64,000 nucleotides of DNA from Pampus argenteus (GCA_036937835.1 CM072878.1:18952501-19016500), one strand, 5' to 3'; positions 32,580 to 46,949 are shown, counted from the first letter of the stretch. Made by a program: numbers and translations. Notes: a model not told the origin generated them from the sequence alone.

Positions 32580-35004
32580 CAACCGAACCCCCTGTCTCCC
32601 TCACCACAACAGTAGGTTTATGATTTCAAATAGGCTGGGGAGAGGGTTATTGTTTTGTCTCACATTTCCTCCCTTGCAAACTCCAGTCTTCCATTTTTCC
32701 ACCTCATTTGTGAAAAAATCAATTCATGAAAATAAACACTCTGTGTCTACACTCCGCATCCAAGTCAATTTAGATTTTGTGCATGTTTCTGTCGCTCTTT
32801 TCCGAGAGGCTTAATCGTTTTCACCTGTCACATATGTTTCATCCCCTCTAATGTGATTTTTCCTCGTTATTGGGAGCACTTATTTGCACCACGGCCTTGG
32901 ACGGAGGTATTAGAAACAGAGTTCATTTTCCTCAATCCCTTGCTGATTTGTTCATTACATTGCAGCGGAGACGCCGCACACGGATCCTCGTAGTGAGATG
33001 GGACTGCTTTTAGTGGCGCGACTGTGAGTGTTACTATACCTCAGAGATGCTGGAGCGCCACTTAATAAACAGAGTAGACAGAGGATCACTTTGAACTCTG
33101 GTGACATGTAATGAACCTGTCTGTCTCAGCCACGGCTCTGCCTGGGCTCAGGCGTTGCATGGTAAAAATGCAGATAAATTAAATAAATAAACAAGAACAC
33201 ATCCAAATAAGCCTGGAGGCCCTGTGAAAAAGCCATCAGTTACACATGGTTGGATTCATAGCATTTTGCCAGCACCATCAGAGGAGATAATTGTCTGTTT
33301 CTGTGATGTTGCCTCTTTTGTTGCGTAACAGATATTTACATCTGGGACTAATTACTCCAAACTGGGTGTCAAAATTTGGATTAACTTGTGGGATGCATCC
33401 AGTTTACTGTTGTAGACTCAATTTATTAGCGAGAACAGACACAGTTGTTGCTTTGACCCCATCAGAAACACACCAAAGAACCTTTTCACCCACTTTTTCC
33501 TCTCCATTTTTTTTTTTTCCTTTAAAGTTGTCAGAAGAAAAATCCACCCAAACTAAAAGACTTTTTTTTGAGATTGCTATTGATCACTAAGATAAGGACC
33601 TGAATCAAAATGAAAACTGACAACTGAACAGTGGGATGTTCTGTCATTCTGGTCATACAAACCCGGTAAATCAATTCCACACCGCCGTCATGCCACTGCA
33701 CCGCTCCTCAGACTACTGATAAGTCTTTTGAAATTCTGCAGGGGGATAAAAATGCCAACATTTGTTTTACAATCAGCTGATTGTCATGTTAATTTGGCCT
33801 TTTTTTTTCGTGTACGGGGGTTATGATATGGGGGCCAGAGTTCCTCGTGGGGACAAAATGCCATTACTTAAGCATGCAGGAATCTCGACATGACATTCCT
33901 TGACCGCTGTCACAATGGCAAACATATGCAAATGAAGGAGAGTGCCACTCTCATTATGACCCTGTCAAAGAGACTCTGACACCTCCCACTGGACCCCAAG
34001 CAGGAAAGAGAGATAAACGGAAAAAGAAGAGGCGACAACATCCAGATTCTGGGAGGAGAACAGGTGTAACACTGTCGTTTTTCTTATCTCTCCTCTTCTC
34101 TCTGCTGTCTTATGAATCCCTTCATAACCTATCGCCCTGGTTTGCATTGGCCTATTTGCCTTTCTGATTTTTTTCTCTGCAGTGGAAGGAGGGACAGGTT
34201 TAGCTGGATTCTTTGGAGTGAAAATGCCGAGTACTCCCTGCTGTAGCCAAAGCTCATCTAATCAGAGGCTAATTCCAGTTATTAAGATTTGAGAGATAAC
34301 TTTGATTCATCACAGTCCATCTACCCCGATCGGTTAATCACTGTCACGCTAAGCTCTTTTTTAGTCATCCTTTTGTTTCCACTCCCTCTGGCACGCTGAG
34401 AGGGGGAATAAGAGAGATAGAAGAGAAGGAAAAGGAGAAGATATTAACAATATTAATGACCCGTGATTCTCGTCTCCGTAATGAGAAGGGTTATTAACTG
34501 TGATTATCCATGATGAAATGGTGGTAATTCTTGAAAGCTTGAGAAAACTTGTACAATCGCTTGTCTGCTGATTTGCTCCTGTGATGTTTAAGAAAGAAAA
34601 AGGTGAGCGCGGTGAGAAAGAGAGAAAGAGAACTTAGAGGATAAAGAGGCAACCTGGGGAATGAAGATGCTCGCAGCAGGAAGCTGGGAGGGTTTACTTC
34701 TCTTTTTTTTTATTTTTTTTGTGTGTGTTTTTTTGGAGGGGGGGCTTAGACAACCATCTCCAGTCCCAGAGCTGCTGCATTTCAGACTTCAGAGTGCATT
34801 TTCGTCTTCACAGTGATAAATCCAAATTCTGAAGTGTTTCTCCGTCTTAAAGCCCTCGGTGCTGCTTCGCCTCTCACGTCCTCTCCCGGTGGCTAACGAG
34901 TGGGCCCACGTATGCACCCAGTCGCAAAACTGCCGGTTGACACTGCTGAATGGCTGTTTGAACACCTATGCTGCTCTCGCCAGATCCCTGATACAGCAAC
35001 CCCC

Positions 35005-35033
35005 CCACCACCACCACCACCACCACCACCACC
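35005..35033 (+). repeat. (CCA)n microsatellite
   Basis: Tandem CCA tract of about 29 bp; part of a dense simple-sequence cluster at 35.0-36.5 kb. Confidence 0.95.
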
Positions 35034-35195
35034 GCCCTTTTTTCATTCCAATTATAGGAAGTTGCATGCTTGTGGAGTCCCTGTCGGCTCCATATGATTC
35101 CCTCAACGGAGAGGACGGGGAGGCGGAGAGGGGGTGCTGTCTGGTGAATCATTGATGTGCAGTCAGACTGTTTCATTGTGTGTGTGTGTGTGTGT

Positions 35196-35211
35196 GGGGG
35201 GGGGGGGGGGG
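35196..35211 (+). repeat. G16 run
   Basis: Sixteen consecutive G following a TG tract (35178-35195). Confidence 0.95.
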
Positions 35212-35279
35212 AAGTAGGTTAGCAGCAGACAGATAACAATCGTGAATTATGCATGTCTGTCCCTTGTGAGGAGTCAGAA

Positions 35280-35315
<36 letters not shown>
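35280..35315 (+). repeat. G36 homopolymer
   Basis: An uninterrupted run of about 36 G, 69 bp after a G16 run. C-rich in the transcript. Length may be an assembly or sequencing estimate. Confidence 0.9.
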
Positions 35316-35317
<2 letters not shown>

Positions 35318-36008
35318 GGCGACAGGGATGAGCCACATTGTCTTGTCCCCAGGGACAAATTTGGATAGAAAAGAGCTAGGTGTAGAAAGTCAGGACCACC
35401 ATGAGTGCTACCTGACCGCTTCAGACGCTTCGCTTTAGCTTCACCAACTCCTCAAGCTGCGTTGGCTGGCGTCTGCAGAAAACCCAGGAAACAGCCCGGT
35501 GATGAAGCCTGTTCTGTGATAATAATGCTAACGGGACGGAGCGGCAGATTTGCCAACTTATGTGTTAGATGTTCCTCTTAAAAGTATCTTTGGGAATATA
35601 AGCCTGAGCCAAGAGAAACACTATCACTATCCTAAAATTACACTGTATCAACAGAAACACCTGCTGGGCCCATTTTAGATAATAATCCCATTTCTACACG
35701 CCAGTACGGCTCTCAGACAGGAGAAATTGGATTGTTTGCATTACTGACCTGTGGAGCAAGGCAGGCTGGGAAAAGCAACAGCCTTGAGGCTTTATTAGAT
35801 TCAATTGGTCTTTCATAAACAAAACCATACTTTTCAAAAATCTAAAAAAAAAAAAAAAAAAGAAATCTGCTAAATGTGGGCAAGCCAGCACTTTGTGGAC
35901 ACACTCCATTTATTTTCTCCAATTAAATCTCTTTAATTGGATTGAGGGTTGGCACCTGGTTTACACTCTGTCAACCACGCAATCCACAATAATTGATGCC
36001 AGAGCTGT

Positions 36009-36010
<2 letters not shown>

Positions 36011-36048
<38 letters not shown>
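36011..36048 (+). repeat. (TG)19 microsatellite
   Basis: Perfect TG tract. Confidence 0.95.
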
Positions 36049-36052
<4 letters not shown>

Positions 36053-36223
36053 GGATGTGGAGCGATGGGGGAGGGATTTAGAGCATGTCTCACTACTCCA
36101 CAATTTCACTGTGATCAATTTATCAATGGCCCGCCTCGCTGTCCACCAGCGTCCGCTGCACTGAGATGGGAAATACCTTCACAGGTTGGTGTGCAAGCCG
36201 ACGTGCAGCCGCACACACAGGAG

Positions 36224-36425
36224 CAGCGGTGGAAGAATACCACGTTGTAAAAATACCACGTTGTAAAAATACTACTTTCCAAGTAAAAAAGTATGGAAGT
36301 AATATCAGCTAAATGTGCATAAAGTATTATGTGTTTCATTTTACTGACACATTAATGTGTTAATAGCATTTAATGTTATAGCTGGTTGAGATGGAGCTAA
36401 ATTAATAAGTAGTGATGTTTGAATG

Positions 36426-36472
<47 letters not shown>

Positions 36473-36690
36473 GTACTGGATTTATCCTACGATGCATCAG
36501 TCGATGGTCACTAACTGTAAGATAACTATGACATGCCATGTAGTCTGTAGATAACATTTCTTGATTTTAGACTTAATCTGCAGAGTAACTGCAGTTGTAT
36601 AAATGCAGTAGAGTAAAAATGTAAAGTAGCAGAACTCAAGAATACTCAGATTTAAGTAGTGGTGTAAACGGCCACACTTTCCACCACTAC
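36224..36690. mobile_element. hAT-like nonautonomous element (MITE)
   Basis: The left end CAGCGGTGGAAG and right end ctttccaccacta form an imperfect inverted pair. The interior has the Lys/Tyr-codon-like words typical of this common fish family (aagtaaaaaagtat, tgcagagtaactgcag, agtagagtaaaaatg, acttaagtag type). A 16-bp unit (accacgttgtaaaaat) is duplicated at 36240-36271, and (AT)20 at 36430-36469 expands the centre. No clean 8-bp target duplication is visible. Confidence 0.65.
36430..36469 (+). repeat. (TA)20 microsatellite within MITE
   Basis: Perfect TA tract in the centre of the hAT-like element. Confidence 0.95.
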
Positions 36691-37740
36691 ACGCCTTCAC
36701 ATATGTACATTTAAAAGTTCAAAGAAATGCTAATGCAACAGATTTACATACATAGTTGTGAGCTCTGATACATATGTGAATATTCACACCTACAGAACTT
36801 GGATCCACTCCTGAATACAAATACACGCCCAGAATACAAATGGTGTGCGCCCACACGTGGAAACGCGCAGAGATACAAATCCGAGAGATGCATCACGGCG
36901 CTGCTGACAGCACCTTTAAGACACTTTGAGAAACACCCGACTCCTGAATACCGAGCTCCGCTGCCGTACAAATGGAGAGAGGCAGAGACAGAGCGAGCGG
37001 CAGGCCAAGGGAGACCCGACACAGTAAATAAAAATACAATTTCCTCCAGTGACATGCCCATTCTGTTGGAAGCCTGACTCTAATTATTCTAAGCACTTTG
37101 AGGGATGGCTTTCCACTGCATTAATCTACACATCCCACTAGCCCATCCACAGTCAATGCACTTTTAACTACCTAAGGAGCCCCCGAAACTCTTCTTAAAA
37201 CCTCAGGAGGAGGAGATTGACTTTGTACAGTGATGGGGTAACGTGCTTTGCCTGAGTGAATCTTTCTCTAAATCTCGCAGCACAACACCGTGCAACAATT
37301 TTCATTTTCAATTTCAAATAGCGCACACCCCCCCCTCCCAAAAAGAAAAAAAAAAAGATCAAATTCAAAGAGGGGGGATGTACGTGGTGCTGTGCGGCTC
37401 AAAATAAGTCTGTGAATTCTCATTACAGGGCCTGTGTGAGAGCGTGGTTGTTTTCCTCTGGGCAGGAAAGCACTCGTAGCTCATTTGGAACCAAGATGAA
37501 TCGATAAATCACCAGGGACTATCAATCAATCAATGAGCCTATCAATACTCGCTGGATGAAACTCCTCCCACTGCGAGAGGCCATCTTTGGTAAGAATATG
37601 TCGAGCAAATGGGCTTTTAACATAATAGCTCTGTCCACTTGTGCTGAGTGCAAGATTGATGCGGTGCAATGTTTAAATGTTGACACAAGCTGTAATAGTG
37701 ATACACAGCAGGTCCAATGTTTACATGTAAAATAATCAGG

Positions 37741-37772
37741 ACACACACATACACACACACACACACACACAC
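37741..37772 (+). repeat. (AC)n microsatellite
   Basis: AC tract with one AT interruption. Confidence 0.95.
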
Positions 37773-38129
37773 CAATATGAAAGATTCAGATCATGTTTAT
37801 CAGACTCTAAATAAGATCAAACCTTCTTTGAAACAACTCTGCTCTCTGATGGAGGCTGTATATTTGGCTTTGCTGCATCGCTATATCTACTCTTTATAAA
37901 CATCTGCCCCCTCGGTGCAGAGAGAGAAAAAAATAAGAAGCAACGATATAGAAATAGACGGCCGGAAGCAAAGATCTAGCTCTCCTAATTAATCAGCCTT
38001 CATTTTTAAGTACAAAGTTTGTAAAAACAGGACTTACAGCAGCGTTTTTCTCCCCCAACAGACACACAGAACATCATGAGGACGGTGACATTTTGAGCAC
38101 CACATAAGAACAAAGCTGCGGTTTTAATG

Positions 38130-38470
38130 TTAAAGGATACGGCTGCTGATCTTCTATATTTTTCTTATTGTCAGCAAATTTTATTAAACAACCGAAACCA
38201 TCAATGACCTGATCTACCAACAAGCCGAAGCCTGATATATGTTATTCCTCTGTGCCGTAGAGATCCGTTGTTGCTCAAAAACTATTAAAAACACATCAAC
38301 GAGTCACACGGCTGCACCGGGTGACATGTTCCTTCATTACCATGAACACACACACACACTATAGCTGACTCAATCGCACACACAAACCGTCAGAAATGCA
38401 ACAATACACCGGAGGACCAAATGTGTTTTAATCTGCAGCTGAAAAAAATAGTCCCCAACAAATGAACTGA
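38130..38470 (+). mobile_element. TTAAAGGATA-type MITE, copy B (5' end intact)
   Basis: Begins ttaaaggatacggctg and shares with copy A the blocks cgaagcctgatat, attcctctgtg, aaactattaaaaacacat, ccttcattaccatg and the gaaaa-atagtcc end. It is truncated on the right. A CA-repeat expansion sits inside at 38347-38359. Confidence 0.75.
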
Positions 38471-39451
38471 AATGAAAAATAAAACTTTAGATTTTTAAGC
38501 TGTTGTTTTTTTTTGATCTTCAAACCGAACAGGGAAGTCAGAAAATATCAGATGAACTAACACATTTCTGGGATTTGTCAACAATAAAGGAACTGTGGAA
38601 TAATTGCAGGCTAATCGAAGTACAAGACTAAAAATGGAGACGTGAAAATACCTTCCATCAGCAGTTTCATAATCTAAATCTAGTATTAATAAATGTATCC
38701 CCCTGTTAGCGATCAGTTGTTGCAGGAACATGAAATGCCGAATATAATTCCTCTCACTGGCAGCAAGCATAAAATGTTGGCAGATACATTAACTTTTCTC
38801 TTAGTTACCATCTCCAACATGCCCATCAGCAAAGCACTTCTCCCCTAACTGCGTGGTAGCCGTCCTCAGAGGCCCGACGCTGCACGGAGAGCTTACATGC
38901 ACTGCAGGGCCCTGCCTGAACAAGACGTTGCACACTCAGCAAACACACGTTGAATTAAAAAAAATAAAAAATAAAGTCATAAATGAATAAACAAGCAGCC
39001 AAACAGATAAACACATAAGGCTGTCATGTTTTTATTCAGAGGGAAAGTAAGAATTTGTTCCTGAAACTAGTGGATTACAAACACTGATTTATATTATGAG
39101 AAAAGCTGCATCCTTTCTTTTTTTTATTCAGGCAATCTAATCAAAGAATTGAGACTTTTAGAAATGCTGGAAAAACAGACGGCGAGTCAGTTGGAAAGGA
39201 AATAATGCTGTCAAAGAGACAAACAAAAAAGGCTTGTGTGCAATTCTGCAGCATCGCAGGGGATGTAAACGGTGTGATAATGTGAATCTCACACACAGGA
39301 GAAAGTGATGTGACATGACGTGAAACTGAGGAGAAGGAAATTAAGTGAAGGTGGCCAAAGAGAGGTGATCTGTTATTGTGTTCAAGTTACAATGATGAGT
39401 GAGAAACACATTGTTTGTAATTGTGTCACCTCTGAGACAAAAACCATGTGT

Positions 39452-39477
39452 TATATATATATATATATATATATATA
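39452..39477 (+). repeat. (TA)13 microsatellite
   Basis: Perfect TA tract. Confidence 0.95.
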
Positions 39478-42373
39478 CTACTATATCCTGCTACAGTAAT
39501 GATCCGAACCTTGTTTATTTTATTAAACACAAGTTTAAGGAAGAATCCTGCATCACATCAGACAAGCCTGCGCCGAACTAGTGACATCTGTTGGTTATTT
39601 AAAGGCCAGAGTACACACAGCACACATGTGTTTGTGTCCTGTGGCTCTGCAGTACAGCGCTACTATGTGGCAGCTGACACAATGGAAACAGATCGCCGTG
39701 GTCGCTCTGCAGCTCTCCATCATCACGCAGCACAGAGAGGAAACGTGAGGCCTGAGGGTCAGACACAAGGCACCCGGCTCAGCCATTACTGTTAGCTAAT
39801 TGGAGTTTTCCTCAGGGTCAGGCTACCCATCTGTGGTGCTTTTACCACCGAAGAACCCCGCATAGGCCCCCCTCCCACCCACCCGCACCACCCTGCATCA
39901 TTTTTAACACTTTGTCACCGCTTGACGTGCCTCTCTTTCTCTCTTTACGGACAGGAAGGTTGGGGGGGGGGGGGATTAAGGTAGGAGTGCGCTCTTCCTC
40001 CGCTGCAGCTGGTTAATAGGAAAAGTCTTTGTCTCGTGTGCACCATTCATCATGTCAAATTGTAATATCTTTAAAGGTCAGGCCGAGTCATAAAGAAAAA
40101 AGAGCCTTGGCTAAACTTTCGCTGGGATTTCTGGAGGTCTAATCACCAATCACCAAATCTGAAGTGTGTCGTTTGATTGGCTTTTGATAGCCTTGTTTCA
40201 AAGTGAATCGTTACCCAAAAAAAGGGGCCATTTAGAAGGGCAGAAGTCGACTATTTTTTTTACACGGTAACATAAAAGAAATTCTCTGTATAGAATTAAC
40301 CAGCTCGAGAAAAAAAATATAGAAAAAAAAAAACAAGCACAAATAAAGGAGAAAAAAAACTTCAGGCCATAAGAAATATGATGGAGAAAAAAAAAAGAAA
40401 AGAGAACTGCAGTGGCATGATTTATCCAGCCGACGTCAAGCTGAAAAGCAGCACAGTGCACAAAAATGGAGCATAAAAGCTAGATAGAAGAAGAAAAGGT
40501 AGCAGGAAATAAAAGAGAGGCAGAGGAGCTAAAGACTGTTACTGTCTGACAAGTGTCACACTTGCGCTTCGATCCAGCCTTCCTCCTGCGCTAATGACTG
40601 TCAACACGACAAGCAGGGCCGTTTGAAGGGGGAGAAAATTACTCGCTGAAAAGCAATTGACTGACCCCCATCATTTCTCAGGGAACCAGTGACCTGTGAA
40701 TATTTCATTATGGGGAAAGTCGTGAGGCCCATATAAATGGGGGGCAGAGGAGGGTGTTGATCCGCCGAGCTGCCCCGTGCCGAGGAGGGAAACTGGGGGC
40801 AGACCTTCCTGGTTGCCTCGTGGCCTGTTCACTACTCCTACAATGCATATTTTAGTGTAGAGACGGAGAAGAAATGAAAGGACTCGGCTACAATTTAGAG
40901 AAATGTTTTCAAAAACAGACCGTGGTTACAGCTACTGACGATAGAGGTGGAGTGCAACTGGATGAGAGAAGTGCTTTGTTTACCAAAGCCTGAAGAGAAG
41001 GGAGGATTTGGAGGGGAGTAAGAAGAAAATAAAGGGGGGAAAAAAAGACAGAAATGTTTTGTAGGTTCGGGTCATGACAAGCCATTCTTTTACCCTCTGC
41101 GCGACATTCGTCTTACATTGAGAAACATCAGAGGCCTCGGAATCGAGAGGGGCAGGAAGAGAAAGAGAAGACGAGAAAGATGAAAGAAAATCAATCCCCC
41201 GGCAAGCTTGATTGATCGGTGGAGTTTTGGACAATTTCATCAGGAGACTCCACTAACCAGAGATGACACGACCCATATTGGAGGGAGAACGCATTGTGGA
41301 GATTGATACCCGCATTAGAGGCATCAGGTCGGATAAACGCGGGCTCTGGCAGTAAATACACTGGGCCGGCATGCCCCCTCAATGACGACTTAATGCCAGA
41401 AAAATCCTTGCAACCCACACTTTACTTTTCAAACTTTGACTGGACGGGATAATTGAGTCAATTAGGAGCACCTTAATCCATAGAAGGGATCTTCAAAAGA
41501 GAAATATACAGCCACGGTTTGGGTTTGGTCTTAAGGATATAAATAAAGAGAGCTTGGAGATTGTCTCTGTTTATCCAACGATGGAGGGAAAGAGCAGAAG
41601 GATTATTTCTGATCTCATTCAGGAACCTTATGTTACATATTAACTTCTACTCTTGACTGTTTTAGCTAAACTTTAATTCACCATTTATAGGTGAGTAACG
41701 CTATTTTATAATTACTTTGTGACAGTTAAGTATTCGTCAACATTGAAGGAATTGTTATGCTCCATCTGCTCTGCAACAAGAGCTGAGATAGTATCAGGAA
41801 TGAATTTAATTAGATACGAACAGGAGAATCAAGTATAATATCATTTTTTGGTCATTCTGACATTTCTCTTTATTCCTCTTTATTCTAAGACAAGCTTCAA
41901 AGACAGGAGGCGAAGGAAAGTCAATAAGCGCATCATGATCTAAACTTCCACTGAATCCACCTCAGTGAAGAGCAAGTTCTCTGCTCTCTGCCGTGTATGT
42001 CAAACCAATGGAGGGAGGAAATGGACAGGGTGAACCAGGGGGAGGTGCAGAGGGACAGAGGGAATACTGCTGATCGAGCAGATCAGGCAAGAAAGCATGA
42101 AATACTACATTACAGAGAGAAAAGGACAAAAGCAGCCACCAGGGCCTGATCATGTAGACCTGGCGGGGAGGCAGGGGGTGGAAGTAATCGAGGGTCATAC
42201 GGGCCAAATGACTGATCGGGAGACGTCGGGCAAAGTGACAATTTTTGTGGATGGTAAATATTTCAACAGTGCTCGGTCGTGCGGTGGAGGTCAAGCAAGC
42301 TCCATTTTAAAACACAATAGACAGACACCTTTAATAAAACATCCCACATAAACACACTCCCCACTGGCCTCTT

Positions 42374-42419
42374 CACACACACACACACACACACACATAC
42401 ACACATATACACACACACA
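42374..42419 (+). repeat. (CA)n imperfect microsatellite
   Basis: CA tract with TA interruptions. Confidence 0.9.
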
Positions 42420-45400
42420 GAGAAGACTCTGACTGTTATTTTTCTAATTTCCTCGGCTGCAGCCAGAGGAAAGTTGCCTTTAAAAAAGGGATGAAATTCT
42501 GTGCTCATAAGCAGGTGGGGGAACGTGACCATGACTGTTGGTGACATTTTGCAATGATCCACATTTCACACATTTTAATGCAACAAAAATGCCTCCTCAG
42601 CCCCCTGTCTAATATCTGGTATAAAAAGCAATGAGCATGTAGGATCCTAGTGCACTAGCAAAAGGGGTAAAAAAAAAAAAAGAAAGTAAAAAAATCCTCC
42701 TAGCTTCCAGCTCATCCGACTGGCATCCCTCCAGATGAGAGCTGGAGTGTCTCACTGATGTACAACACCAGTGCCGGTGTGACAGTGCACATGGATCTCT
42801 TCCACGTATCGCTGGCTGAACATCACTTGCAGTACCTCCTGCAGACACATCCAACTCAAACCCTTTGTTGACTACCCAGAGTGGCCCTGTTCTCTTTGTC
42901 CGTCAGCGCAGGTAGCTACTCAAAGCACAGAGACAAAGCCTGACTCCAGTCCAGAGGCTTTCTGCCGGGCCCCCCTCCCAGCTCCTGTAAACTTGGCAGC
43001 TAACGTCAGTCGCCACTGAGTGGGGTCGGAAAAGCGATGTTCCCCCTTTTGCTCACCTTCCTCGTTTAGTCGCGATAAGGCAGCAAGAGAGCAAGAGGAG
43101 GAGGGGGACAAACGAGGCTTGTTATAGTGTCAGAGACGGGATTGGACCCTCATCCTCTGTTTTACATTACTGCTTGTATGCAGGAACGTTGATTAAAGCC
43201 TGTGCACAGATGTGAACTCCTCACCTGCTCTGCCTTTCATCACTGTTGGGGTGGGGCCTCCTGCTCCTGCCCTCGCTGTGCTGTGTGCGCACTGAGATTA
43301 CGACCATGAAGGCTACATTACAGTGCCCCCAAAGGGTAATCAGAAGCTTGTGGTGGGTGGGGATAGGGTGGCCTGGGTGTGGGTGGCTGCAAAGAGTTGG
43401 ATGGTGTGTGCTCATTTATCAAACACCTCCAGGATAACCTCCCTTCTCTTTCTTTCTCCTCCATCAGAAATGTGCCGTGCATGAAGAAAAGCTCTCCTGC
43501 CTCTCAACTAGCTTCACTTTGAGCTTGAACCTTTCTGGAGCGCCGTCCTTGTGGCAAATTAACACCCATAATGAGCTGGAATCCAGTCCTCAACACTGCC
43601 ATTAAAAAGGGCCTTTGGGTCTTAGGTTGACTCTGTGACAAGACCCTTGGTGTGTCAAAGCGGTGGAATGCATACACTAGACCTCAAGTATGTACCGGCT
43701 GAACTGTTGAACCCCTCCATCCCATCTACATCTGACACGGTTCCTCAGAGCAGTGTCTACTGATCCCAGAACCCATTCACCGATTTACCTATTTTGAAAC
43801 AATAAAATGGCCACAATGACTTCTTGGAACGGATTCAATAGGTACCTCAAGAAAAGGGAAACCTCCTGGGATTGGCTTAAATGATGAAAACTATTGTGCT
43901 CAGAAAGAATCAATCGCTGCTTTTCAGTGTAATTCGATTCTATTCACAAAGGGGATTGGGAGGCAATCTTAAAATGGAAATGCTACTTTGCTTGGAGTGG
44001 GTGGGAAAAGATGAAAAGAAAAAGGAATAGTTTGCATGGAAAGACATCATCTCATATGGAAAGTACACCATCCAATCATGTCTTACGAGCCACTGTAGAG
44101 TTTGTGCTGAGCGCAACAAAACTCAACTAAAGCTGGTTATTATTTTCAGCCAAATAATTATGGTGATGGCGGTGGATGTGCCACACCACTTCCCTTACAG
44201 CCACCAGAAAGCAGCCTCGCAGCACCTGACATTTTATATTGGTCCCTGCTTCCATTTTCATAAAACACAGTCCTTTAAATGTACAATATTAGAGCAATTT
44301 AAAGAGTTTGGTTGTGTATCAGTTTCCTGAACGCAGAAAATAAGTTTTTGAGGCAACATTAATACTACAAGTTCAGGTAGTGACAGCAGCCAGAGAGCCT
44401 TACAGGTATTCACTGTTGGCGACTGTGTTACATATGGTTGCATAAGATATAAAAATATGACATCCTCAGAATAACAACATGTTGTTATCTAATCATGACA
44501 GAGTTACAATTTGGTACATTCAGCTGCTTTGATAACAGAAGGCCAGAGGGCAGCCGTAGAACGTATTTTTGTGCTTAAATCAAAAATGGCACCTTTTTGG
44601 TGGATTAAACTTGTAATTTTGTATCTGCACCTTAAGTCAGACTGGTGGACAAACAGCATTAGGTGTAAATAACGACGCATGCACATGTTCGTCCTCCAGA
44701 AGTAGAGCTGCGATGTGTGAAAACAAAAAGAAGAATGGTGGCGCAGAAAATGCTCTAAAACTGACTCCCCCTGCCGAGCGCCAATCTGGCAGGATGTCGC
44801 TTATCTCTCTGACTGGTAAAGTGCGGTTGAGGCTCCGGTCAGCATCCTTAACCGCTATCTGTCACTCTACCTCTTCTCCTTTCCTCCTATCCCGCCTCCC
44901 CCATTGCTGCTGTGGGACCAGCTCAGTTTCAACCTGGCTGCGGTCGGAGACGGACAGGATGAGGTAGACAGGGAGTTGGACTGAGTCTGCAGGCTGGCGG
45001 GGGGAGCTGCACATGAAGGAGGGGGTGGGAGGGGGGCATTGTTAGAGACTAACCCATGGGGCTGTTCACTTCATGGGCCCCTCTCCTCTTCTCTCTGTCT
45101 GTCTTGGCAAGAGAAGAGGTAGTGTCTCCTGCATCATTAATGAAGGCGGTTGACGCCCTGTACAGCGGTGCCCAGCAGCCAAAGTCTCCCCTGCCTGCCA
45201 CCAGCCTGAAGGTTTGAAAGAGAGCTGATGTAGTGTATATCCATACTATGGTAATGACAGAGGTAAAGCCAGGCCTCACTCTACTTTGGCAGTCCATGCT
45301 GTATAATCAGCCATGACGAATAGAACAACTCAGGAGATGGAGAGGTCTCCTAACTTTGGGCTGGCACACAGTGGACTCCATTGTGAAGTTTATGAGTAAT

Positions 45401-46915
45401 AAAGAAGACACATTCAAAAATAATCAGTCACTTGAAACTTCCGAACATGAAAGCTGCTGTCTGTGTGCATGAAATTTAATCTCGACTGAGCAGTGAAGAA
45501 CAATGAACTAATTAAAAGGTACTTTTGTTCAAAATTCAACTTTGATTGAATCCTGGATAACTTGCATCTCAAAGAGAGATGGAGGATCTGTCAGAAACTG
45601 TTTACTGTAAAATTCACGATGGAGGCAGACAGATAGGGGAAGAAAAAGAACTACCTCTGCTCTCCTTTCATCTACAGTGAAGACAACCATGTCACAATTG
45701 TTGCCTCCTCATATTTTCTGATCAAAGTGCCTGAGTTCAGTTCCAAGCCTTCAAATCACATCCATACTTCATTCTGGGAGTTGAACTCTCCACGGGTGCA
45801 ATCGATACTTCTTTTTGATTTCAGCAGAACATTGCCACTTCTCAGCGATCCCAGCGAGCGGATGACAACAACATATAAACTGTATTTAGAGGCCCAACCT
45901 GTAATTCAGAGATAAACGCAGGGTAGCTCCACTAAAACATCTGAAACAAGAGACAGGGAGCTATCATTCCCTGGCCAAATATGAAACATCCTGGTGACAA
46001 AAGGCAGCACTACAAGGTCTGACAGTATGTTACAGTGTGTCAACATTGACTAAATAAGTCTTTGCTGTCAACCAAACCGGAAGGCAAACGATACTAAAAG
46101 TCATAACTGACTGAATCCCTGTAGTAGCTGACCTGGCAATCCCTAGTGTTGATGTCAACAAGCTGCCTAAATGCATCAGAAATATTGGCGTCGGCTACTG
46201 TTGCCTTAGTTTTCATCAATTCACTTACTTACATAGAGGTGGTATAGTGGGCAATGGAGGTGCAGTTTTACTATATTGTGGGATTTGTTTATTTCTGCAA
46301 CATATGGGCTGCACAATCTACTACATGGCATGTGTATATTCAGAGAACGCCATTAAATATTTTATTCCACACCACCTGTTTTAGAGCAGGGCGGCTCTTC
46401 TCATTGACATTGGTTTGCACTGTCAGCACGGCCAACTAAAGAGTAAAACACAAATATAAAGAGCCGAGTAAGTAGAAATAAACTATGTTATTTTATATGG
46501 ATAGTGCTTAAAGTACCAGATACTTCTGTAAAATACTGGACACATTTAAGAAAATATATAAGAAGCACTTATTCAAGTACACAGATAGATTGGGAAAAAC
46601 ATTTGTGCAACTGTTGACAAAGTCAGTCCCATTCAAATGGGGGGTTTACAGAGCAGACTCAATGCAAATCGACATATGAATAAAGCCATGGAGGCGAGCT
46701 GATTCAGGAAGTGTACCGCTGCAGCCCTCCACTCCCAGAATAGCCTCCAGCTTTACTGTATCTTTGGCTCTTTGTTGGCGCTCCGCCTCTAGCCTCAGCC
46801 TGCTGCATTTGTGCAAAGGCGACAACAAAACACTTGTTTTTAGAGGGAAGAGCCTGAATCTGATTCAACTTTAGAGGATTAGACTAACAATGGGGAGCTC
46901 ATGCACTCACAAGTG

Positions 46916-46949
<34 letters not shown>

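Larger units (their letters stand above)
27323..34700 (-). other. upstream intron or leader region of rbfox3, part 1
   Basis: No supported exon, although small untranslated exons cannot be recognised by eye. Contents: pyrimidine-rich stretch 28905-29105, MITE-like element 29434-29800, (CAGG)7, (AAC)n and (AC)n tracts, and low-repeat stretches about 31030-32000 and 32700-33130. Confidence 0.6.

Noticed and set aside
34859..35176. Frames with poly-His, poly-Pro or poly-Val
   Set aside because: Translation of the (CCA)n microsatellite in different frames.
36223..36698. 8-bp target-site duplication of the hAT-like element
   Set aside because: Flanking octamers (cacaggag and cacgcctt) do not match well enough.
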